NCBI GenBank assembly: GCA_038373885.1
Contig: JAWZYV010018266.1
Location: forward strand, 797,001-861,000
Origin: Cheiracanthium punctorium
Taxonomy: Eukaryota; Arthropoda; Arachnida; Araneae; Cheiracanthiidae
Direction: 5' to 3'
DNA length: 64,000 bases
The position numbers were made by a program, and so were the translations under genes. This document shows positions 55,758 through 64,000 of this stretch, in pieces. Each line of letters opens with the position of its first letter. Within the stretch, counting starts at the first letter, position 1. The notes beneath the pieces were generated by a model. It made no database searches, had not been told where the DNA came from, and saw only the letters and a list, made by a program, of their open reading frames with translations.

Positions 55758-58700
55758 TTGGTTAATCATATTAATAAATAAATGGATGTATGTAAACTGA
55801 CTCTGTCCGCAAAATGATATTTAAAATTGCGCATAGTCTTTTACAAAAGATCAATAAGACACACTACTAAAAGTACTAAAGTAAGAGAAAAATTCCTAAA
55901 TATTTCAATATGTTCAACCTTTCCTCCCCCCTCTAGGTTATGCATAAGAGCTTTCACAATCTACACCCTTTACGTAGTAATTTACTAAAATGCTCCAGGA
56001 TTTTTTAAAAATTCTCTATACTTTTATGTAATATTTGAGCAAATACATTGGAAAGAATCTATAATGCCACTATCAATTATTACCAGGAGAGAATTGAAAC
56101 AAGCTTATTTTATATGCGAAGAAAAAGGTTTTTAATCTTCTCATTACTCTTCAAAAATAATATTTAGGCGTAAGACAATTGCGAACACATCAGGATGTGT
56201 ATGCAAAGTAAAAAAAAAAAAATAGACGTAATACTCAATGTGTGCTTCCATTCCACAGCCTGTACTTTGTCAAAGTCAATCATGATCGCATGTGCACATA
56301 GTATTAAGCATAATTTATGATAAGCTTCCTTAAACGATAACTGATTTGTTTAAGATGATTAAATGCCTAGCCTAAGCATACAATGCGCATTTAGATATGA
56401 CCAATCGTATGTTAACAATAGCATTCAATTTATGTATAGGTGATAGAACGCATTGATTCGGGTGTAATTCAATAACAAAAGTTTATCAATTTTAATAAAG
56501 ACCTCGCATAATAATATGTAATCTAGGTTTTTGTTTCAAGAGTAAGTGCATTTTAATAGCACAATGATTGAAATACTGAAATAAATAATATATACGCATT
56601 ATTTATCACTATTTCTGATATTTTGGACACACTAAGTAATGACAAGAGTAACATAATAAGGCAAACATAGTGATAAGAGACGCATAACAAGAGTAAAAAT
56701 ATTTAGTGATAGATGAGTAAATTTATATAGAATAATTGTTCAAAAGAAATTGGGGCTTCGAAAGTATTTTGCAAATGTTTATTAGAGACAATACACGATT
56801 AACCGGATACAAAATACGAATCATTCGTGATTGGAGATTGAAGTTTGTTTGTATGTTAAGCCCTGGGTGGGACTTAATTAGGACATAAATTTAGTTTATG
56901 CAGATTGTAAGTAGTTAACCAGTTATTGATGTATGCAATGTCTACTGCACACAAGCATTGCTATCGAGTATCGATTAAAATTTAGTGGAAACATAAACAT
57001 CATGTGATTAAAACTGAATGGACGATGGATTTTGAGGTATACGCGAGCGTTGGAGAGTGATTGCCTGTGAAACCAAGGCTATAAATTTATGATTGTAATT
57101 TAACAACGATATTAGCCGGCTCTTGGCTAATATACTGTCAAGAGACCTGATTACGCTGTTACTTTTAAAGTTAATTGTGACCAGTAGAATTCGTTGTTAA
57201 AATTCTTAAGTTGATATTTGTAGAACCTTAAATCTGATCAGGGAAATAAGAAACGTTCAATTCACCCTTTATCATGTTGTTTCTTTCGTGGGGCTTTACG
57301 AGGTAAAGCCTTGTCTTTGACTTTATGAATACTTTCGGTCTCACGGATATGATCTAGCTCACTGGTCATTCGTTGGGCCAGTTATGAAAAGTTACAGCAG
57401 TTACAAGAGCAATAATCAAACACTTTCTTAAACACGGTATACATGAACTTTAAAAGAAAATGAGATTATTGTTTTAACCAACGTGAAAAAAAAAGTCATG
57501 TTTGCGTTTGTTGTTCATATTAGATAACTGCTCTTTTTTATGCCAGAAGAAAAGCAGCTCAATATTCTAACACTGTTTAGAGCTAATTTTTGCCCTCTCC
57601 GAGGATTGTGGCATAAACGGGACAGCTTATGGTAAACTGCTCTGAATCCTCGCATTAAAAATTATTCTAATATTTTGTACATGTCGCTATTATGCAAAAT
57701 ATGCATAGCTACATTACGGAAATATTGCTATCCCTTGATATTTGTGAATCGATAATTATGACTATATCTTTTTTATCTCTTCCAGACGTTTTGGTGCTTG
57801 GAATACTATCATGTGGTCACCTGGATAAATGATTCTGTCTTTGGAGTATTTCAGTTAGTATTCTTGCTATGGGGTTTAAATTTTTTATTCAATTTTATGT
57901 ATGAATGAAGAATAAATCACAGTTGTTTGTCAAAGGACCGCCTTAACTGGACATCATCGCAGTTCGTCTAGGACTGCTGAAGTGTTGAGTCTCTGTGAGG
58001 CTCTCGTCAGGCTTTGTGGAAAATAGAAACTCCTTTAATATTCGTTACATAGTTTATTTAACCTTTAGTGTGTGAGACAAAGTCATAAGGCCATTAGAGA
58101 TCACGCAGACCCATTCTATACGCATGTGTTGGCTCTTTCACTTCACGTCTGAGCCTCTGTTACTTGTCTAAATCATTTTTGCATTTATTGGTTATAAAAA
58201 TCTCTGTGTTTCGATTCCCTGAAAATTCCTAAGAGCACGCCTTAGCCCTTTGGAGACTGTGAGAATCGGAATTCAGGAAAGATGTACTAACTGTATTTTA
58301 TTAAACTTATATCTCACTCATATCCTTTGTTTGAAAGTGAAACTCACTCCGACCATGTATAAGTTTCAGAGAACCGGCATGAAAGAGGTATTTCGTATAT
58401 ATAGTTATTAGGTGCGTCATTCTTATATGTTACAAAGACACTCTCATATATAAAGAAAGCATTATGTAATCCAGAAAATCTGACATTTTTTTTATAACAT
58501 GCTAGCAGGAATAGTGTTAAAGTTCATAACTGCGGCAAAGAAATACTATAAAATAATTTTAACATAGTATATATGCTCCAATTACAAAATAAACACGTTT
58601 AGCATTAGTAGGTTCTGCAACTATACCTGTATTTTCACTCTTGAATAAACAAATTATTTTATTTTGTTGAGGGCAAACATTGTGATGGAATTACATGTTC

Positions 58701-60768
58701 TTTGCGTTTGTTTTTAAGCTAATATATAATATTCGAACATTAAAGTCACTAAAATAATTAACGTTTTTCATGAGGATAAAGCATTTCTTAAGAACGAAAC
58801 TAAATAAATTTCTATGAAAAACTAGATTTCCCAGAAAAAATTCCTGGTGTTAAATAAAAATTTCACAATTTGCTATTTAAAACAAATTAAATAGTATTTG
58901 TTTATATGTGCATCCTTGAATATTTTAAAAAATCAGGAAGTAGAAAAAACAGTCCATCTCCATGCAATATTTTTCATAATTTTCTAGAAACATCTTTTTC
59001 AACAATTTCTTAAGTACGTACGCTGCTGCAATCGTTACTTCTTAAAATCAGTTCATCTCATTAATCAAACGGTTACCTAAAAAGTCTGCTTTTGTCACAG
59101 ACTGTCTGTATGATTCTTTTTTAAATGGACTTCAAATTTTAATTACGCATATTTTTTTAAAACAGACATAACAAGATAAATGGTGTTTTAAAGAATTTCC
59201 TAGAATATGTCTTTCGAAATCAGAGAAACGAGGAGTTACGGTGTTTTTTCCTTGGATTCGGGAAAATACCTTTTTTTCTGCAGAAAATATAATTTAATGA
59301 GAAACGGTCATTTAAAAAGAGATTTTTTAAACGATAAGTTAAATTTAATATATTTTGTATATTCTACGATTTCTTTTGTAAAATAATGAAACAACGTTTT
59401 GAAATTCTTTCATAGATTGTTGAAACATTGTATATAGAAATGCAATATGACATTCTTATGATTAAAAAGCTTATAGGAGGTTAAGTGTATAGGTACATTC
59501 ACCGGAATTATTTTATTTTTCCTATTCTCAAGGTATTCAGTTATACTTGGATGGATCGTCACTTTTAATCAAGAAGAAATATTCTCAATTGCTCTCTATT
59601 TTTGGTTTTACTCTGTTCTTTTTGAAAAATTGATATCTAATTGAACTTACCTAAGAAATCACTTTACATGCCATAAAACTTTCGCGCATGCAGTATTGAT
59701 AAAAGCTTACTTTTTGAATGAAAATTTTGAACATTGCTTCCGTTTCATAGAGTAAGTGGTTTATTCCCAAAAATATTTTACAAATCTTGTTCGTTACATT
59801 CAGTGGAATGCATATTATTATTTCGTCATCCGCAAAGACTCCGCCCTTACAAATGGATTGGTTGCCGGAATGCCGAAAATTCCTGCCACAGGAGATAAAA
59901 AAGTAAACCTTTCTGATGATTATTGTGGCCATAAAACTCATTTTGATATTCATAAAGCGTTTATGTGTTTTGATAAACTTTGTTAGATCATTAATTAAAT
60001 GTAAATTTTACTCTCTGTCTGTATGTTTCTCTGTTTTCCTTTTTTTTTTGTCAAGTATAATTACAGTCTCTAGAAAAGGCAATTTAAAACACATATTGAA
60101 TGCTGAAATAAAAAATTTATTCTTGTAGTTTTTTAGAAAACAGAACAGTAAAATGAACAATAGATAAAATATTACAAAGGGACATTTTCATTACAAATAA
60201 ATTTTCTTCAAAAATCAGACGTATGAATCTAAAAGCATTATATGATGTCAGAAGGAAAGCTATTTCGCATTTTTAACTTATTCAAAGAACCATGTATATT
60301 AATAAAAATTTATGAACTGAAAAAAAAAATACTCGTCATATTGAAGATAGTATTTTTATTTTTGAGTCTTATTATTTATACAAGTAAAAAAAAAATAATG
60401 AAAATAATATTTAAAAAAAATTATTATTAAACTTAAAATATTTTTTTCGATCTTAAAAATTACAAATTAGAATTATATCCAAAATTAAATATAGTATGTT
60501 TTTTTTTAATTTTGCAATCAAAAACTAAACCAAGAATTGTTTAAATATTCTTTGTTTTCCCAAAAATAAATTTCATAATTGAATTTTTTGTTTCTGTGGT
60601 GTCTTTGAAATAAAGGAAAAAATTTTTCAGTTTTATGCAGATTCAGTTTTATTGGGTGATTTCCTTTTATAGATAACTTTAGCTCAAACAGAAGAATATC
60701 TGTATATCTAACTGTATACAGTTGAGTCCACTTAGTGGCACAGCCATTTTGCTATAAAAATTATTCTA
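55758..60768. other. no gene recognised (5 kb)
   Basis: Long AT-rich region with A- and T-runs, for example near 56211 and 60045. The longest frames (59651-59953 minus, 59756-60128 plus) overlap on opposite strands and lack domains. No RNA gene or terminal-repeat pair was found. Introns or regulatory DNA of a distant gene cannot be excluded. Confidence 0.55.
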
Positions 60769-62274
60769 CACTCATGTCCATAAATTAAGGATAATGAAGT
60801 TCAGGCAAAGAAAGAGAAAGAAGCAAAACAAATTTGACTTATTTGTATAGTCTATTTATTAAACAAAAAGTAAAGAGCAAAAAAGATGCTATATGTTTGA
60901 CTTAATTAATAAAAATTGCAAGTTTTACTCCCTTGACCAAATTTAAAAAAAGAACCTATTTACAAAAAACAGTATAACATGGTTAGTAGGATGGTTAATA
61001 CGGAGTATGTCTCCCGGACGATGCAATACAGGCCTGACAACGCCTAGGCATGCTGAGTATCAAATGATCAATCTGATCTTGGGGAATATTACACCACTCA
61101 TCAAGCAATGCACTCCGAAGTTCCGGTAGACAGGTGGGAGGGGGTTGACGGGCTGCAATTCGTCGGCCAAGCATATCCCACACATTCTCTATTGGATTCA
61201 AGTCCGGTGAGTATGCTGGCCAATGCATACGGGTGATATCCTCCGATTGAAGGCATTCGTCTACAATGTTTGCACGGTGAGGACGGGCGTTGTCATCCAT
61301 AAACACAAATTCAGCACCCATGGCGCCCCGAAACAAACGTACATGTTGTTCCAGAATGACATCCCGATAGATGTGGCCTGTCATCGTTACACTCTGAACA
61401 TGCAGGTCAGTTCTGGAACCAAGAATAATTCCTCCCCAAACGAGCCATCCTGCACCACCGTAACGGTTGTCTTTCAATGGTGTTCTCTTGGTGGTAACGG
61501 GTACCTGGCGCTCTTCAGATGAATGTCCGGCGAGAATCAGACTCCAAACTAAACCTGGACTCGTCGGAAAACATCACACAAGACCACTGTTGCGGTGTCC
61601 ACAATGCATGCTCTCTACTCCAGGTTAATCGCAGGCGACAGTGAGTTGCGGTAAGTGAAACACATCTGACAGGCCTACGAGCATATAGACCAATGTGCCC
61701 TAAGCGTCTGTACACGGTCTGCCTTGAAACTGTCTTACCGGTAGCTGAAGAGAGCTGACGAGACAGGTCTGATGCTGTACTCCGTCTGTTTCTTTTGGCA
61801 GTAACTGCCAAATAGCGGTCCTCATTCGGCGTTGTAACTCGGGGACGACCTGTGCTGTAACGTCTACTCACATTAGCATCATCTTGGAATCGTTGCCAAA
61901 GCCTGGAGATGACACTCTGGGCAATTCCAAGTTCCTCGGATACTTCCAGCTGGGTACGTCCACATTCCAGTCGTCCGATAATTTTGCCACGTAAAAAATC
62001 ATCCAAATGCCTCCTTTGTGCCATAACTATGCGGTTTTTGCACTGAAAGGCTTTCACAGCGCTTGTGAACAATTTTACTTCTTTGCCACCATTCCTTATA
62101 TACCCCTCTCTTACACTCTCGTCATTGTGACGTACCATCCACGCCATCTGGTGGTTTCCTGTAATTTGCATATTCTTCTTCAAGATGTGTGTGATCATTC
62201 CACAGGTGAAATTTTTATTTTAGAGATCAATTTCTGTGTGATTCTTAATTAGCCTTAATTTATGGACATGAGTG
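60769..62274 (-). mobile_element. Tc1-like (DD34E) transposon
   Basis: Terminal inverted repeats begin CACTCATGTCCATAAATTAA (60769) and end TTAATTTATGGACATGAGTG (62274). They match perfectly for 22 bp and with two mismatches over about 30 bp. TA flanks both sides (60767-60768 and 62275-62276). The 1506-bp element holds a single transposase gene on the minus strand. Intact ends with a broken gene mean that it could be moved only by an active relative. Confidence 0.93.
60995..62024 (-). pseudogene. Tc1-like transposase, broken by a stop and a frameshift
   Basis: The likely start is ATG at 62024 (MAQRRHLDDFLRGKIIG); the open frame extends upstream but lacks family similarity. Residues 25-47 form the first helix-turn-helix. 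GRPR (59-62) is the linker typical of Tc1 proteins, and SRQTVYRRLG belongs to the second helix-turn-helix. The first catalytic Asp is in MFSDESRF (residue 154). A TGA at 61515-61517 follows the first 169 residues, and a shift of one base in frame occurs before 61477. The second segment has FMDDNARPH and NPIENVW, with 34 residues between the second Asp and the Glu (DD34E). It ends with a stop at 60995. About 340 codons in total, the usual family length. Confidence 0.93.
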
Positions 62275-62276
62275 TA

Positions 62277-62420
62277 ATAAGCGGGATATTACGTTATCTG
62301 GGATCACATTGAAAATTATTGTGGGATGGTACCTTGAAAATTTAGTATATAACTTCGATATTCTTTCAATCGATAGTCCATTAATAGTTTTTGATTGTGT
62401 GCGTGTATTATATATATATA
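62277..62420. other. spacer with short TA tract
   Basis: AT-rich spacer ending in TATATATATA, into which the next element has inserted. Confidence 0.6.
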
Positions 62421-62865
62421 CAGGATGGTTGCAATTAAACTTCCCTTATACAGTGTTCTCCAGCGAAAACGGATGAACGAATAGAAACTAAATTTGGTAG
62501 ATAGACTACACATGAGATGCGCTCAAGGAATTTTGGAAAAAAAATAGTTCAAAATATGTCTACTAGGTGGCGCTTTGCATAGAAAAACAACAAATTTAAC
62601 AATGGAAATAGCTCATTCGAAATGTGCAAAAGATTTCAACATTCATTCAATAGTTTTTGAGTAATTATTAACTGAATCCGGCCATTTTTGAGCTGATTTC
62701 ACACTGCAAAGCAACGCCTAGTGGATATTTTTTGAACTAACCATTTTTAAAAACTTCCTTGCGCGCATTTCGTGTACAGCCCATCTGTCAAATTTGGTGA
62801 TAATCTGCTCATCCTTTTCAGCGGCAAAATGATGTTTGTAGGGGAAGTTTAATTATATCCTCCTG
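62421..62865. mobile_element. 445-bp element with ~165-bp inverted repeats
   Basis: The left end CAGGATGGTTGCAATTAAAC and the inverted right end (CAGGAGGATATAATTAAACT on the minus strand) begin long arms. Inner matches include GCGC(T/G)CAAGGAA(T/G)TTT, TAGTTCAAAA and TCCACTAGGCGTTGC against CTACTAGGTGGCGC. TATA lies on both sides. Arms are roughly 75-80 percent alike. It is non-coding, so it is a non-autonomous foldback or MITE of unknown superfamily. Confidence 0.7.
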
Positions 62866-64000
62866 TGTATATATACATATTCAATGAAGAAGATACCTTG
62901 CAGCGGAAGTAATGATGTTAGCGCCACTGGTGAAGCTTGAAAAAAGAAAATGTATACCATGCCAGAAAAAAATAACAAAAGGTATTCTGAAAGAAGTAAC
63001 AAGTTTAGAAATCATAAGTTTTCAACAGTTCATTAACGCGCTTAGTACGTTTAACACTTGCGGGGATATATCGATTATAACAATAGGATATTAGTTTATT
63101 TTTCGTCTTCATTTCTTCTCATTAATCAGAACGATATCGAAAAGTCTCTATCTGTCAAATGCAGAGTTCTTAAATCTGCTTAAGAAGACTTTTAAATTTT
63201 TAATTACATATACTTGTTTTTCTCGAGTAAAAGAAATTGATAAATGACCTCGTCTCGCACTTTGTAAGAATATTTCTGGGGAAAGCAAGCATATGTGGTA
63301 ATTGATTACTTCTTTCATTCCAAAATGAAGTTTGTTTTTTTCTCGGCCTTGTGGAAATTCCCAAGTTTAATTAATTGTATTTTTCAAAAATGAGTTTTCT
63401 AAGTGCAATTTTATTTGAATCAGTTCGCGTATTCTTTGTTTGATTTTTGTTTTGTGACACATCTTTTAAAAAATTAAGTTTTTGACAAAATACCTTTATA
63501 GGCATGGGAGATTGGGCTTCGTTTCGTAATGATTATTTTCCCAATATTATCAGCGCTGAGCTTGTATTCAAACTATTTCGCATGCATGTAATTATAGGCA
63601 AGTATTTAATGGATGAAGTGCATTGAGTTCACTTTTTTTGCATGCAGCAAAATGATGATGCGATCTTTGCAAATTTTGATTTTTTCACTGTAATCTTGAT
63701 CATATTGTTTTAAGCAATCACAGACTTCTTAGCATACCTTTAAATAACAATGTGTGCATTTCTTCATAATTAGTTGATTGAAAAGCCCGTTAGTGATTTA
63801 TAGATCGTGCAATTTTTCCTCACTGCCATTTGTATATATACACTGTAAGAAATATCTGTAATTTTACCGTACATATTGATGTAAAATAATACAGCGCAAA
63901 TGCTACAGCTTTGGAGTACAGCACTGTGTGTTGTAATTCCACTCACGAAATGACGTAACGATGTTGATAAGCCAATCACGAATAGCCATGCACAACAAAT
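62866..64000. other. no gene recognised
   Basis: AT-rich sequence to the window edge. Frames at 62912-63094 (plus) and 63770-63979 (minus) lack domains. Confidence 0.55.

Overview
This is AT-rich eukaryotic DNA (about two thirds A+T by eye) that is almost all mobile-element sequence. I recognise no host protein-coding gene, rRNA gene or CRISPR array. The only long coding regions belong to transposable elements. Their types (a Ty3/gypsy retrotransposon with an arthropod TATA plus TCAGT initiator, a DD34E Tc1-like transposon, Helitron-like elements with internal minisatellites, many short inverted-repeat elements, tRNA-derived SINEs, long TA microsatellites) point to an arthropod. The Gag style suggests an arachnid, probably a spider; that last step is inference.

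Layout. 0-4.5 kb: a minus-strand Helitron-like element (780-2368) carrying eight copies of a ~156-bp minisatellite, a long TA tract, and one copy of a dispersed repeat whose inverted partner lies at 12.3-12.7 kb. 4.5-9.6 kb: an element built from the motif CAAGCTTG with a tRNA-like core, a DNA transposon relic (7161-7934), and a cluster of very short elements sharing CC(C/T)AG..AGCACA-type ends. 9.6-21 kb: mostly featureless, with one very young MITE (16442-16653) and an unassigned repeat-like block (18.34-19.6 kb). 21-37.5 kb: SINEs with exact target duplications, hAT-like MITEs with target duplications of about 8 bp, hairpins and foldbacks.

37.7-48.5 kb is a layered nest. A second copy of the CAAGCTTG/tRNA-like element is split by a ~10-kb insertion (38155-48161); the copy at 4.5 kb gives the uninterrupted sequence. 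Inside lies a large imperfect palindrome, and one of its arms is split by a full-length 7.1-kb Ty3/gypsy element on the minus strand (39800-46923). That element has two LTRs, a primer binding site, gag, a -1 frameshift site, pol and a polypurine tract, but three in-frame stop codons break it. 48.5-64 kb holds a second minisatellite-bearing Helitron-like element, a ~1.1-kb tandem duplication, a short tandem hairpin repeat, a Tc1-like transposon with intact ends and a broken transposase (60769-62274), and a 445-bp long-inverted-repeat element.

The best candidate for something undescribed is the group of elements that share termini while each interior is made of many direct and inverted copies of a different short motif (CAAGCTTG, GTTCAGAGAAC, TTGAATGTG, GTGAC/GTCAC, possibly GTCGA). 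Coordinates and repeats were read by eye. Identities and boundaries of old copies are approximate.
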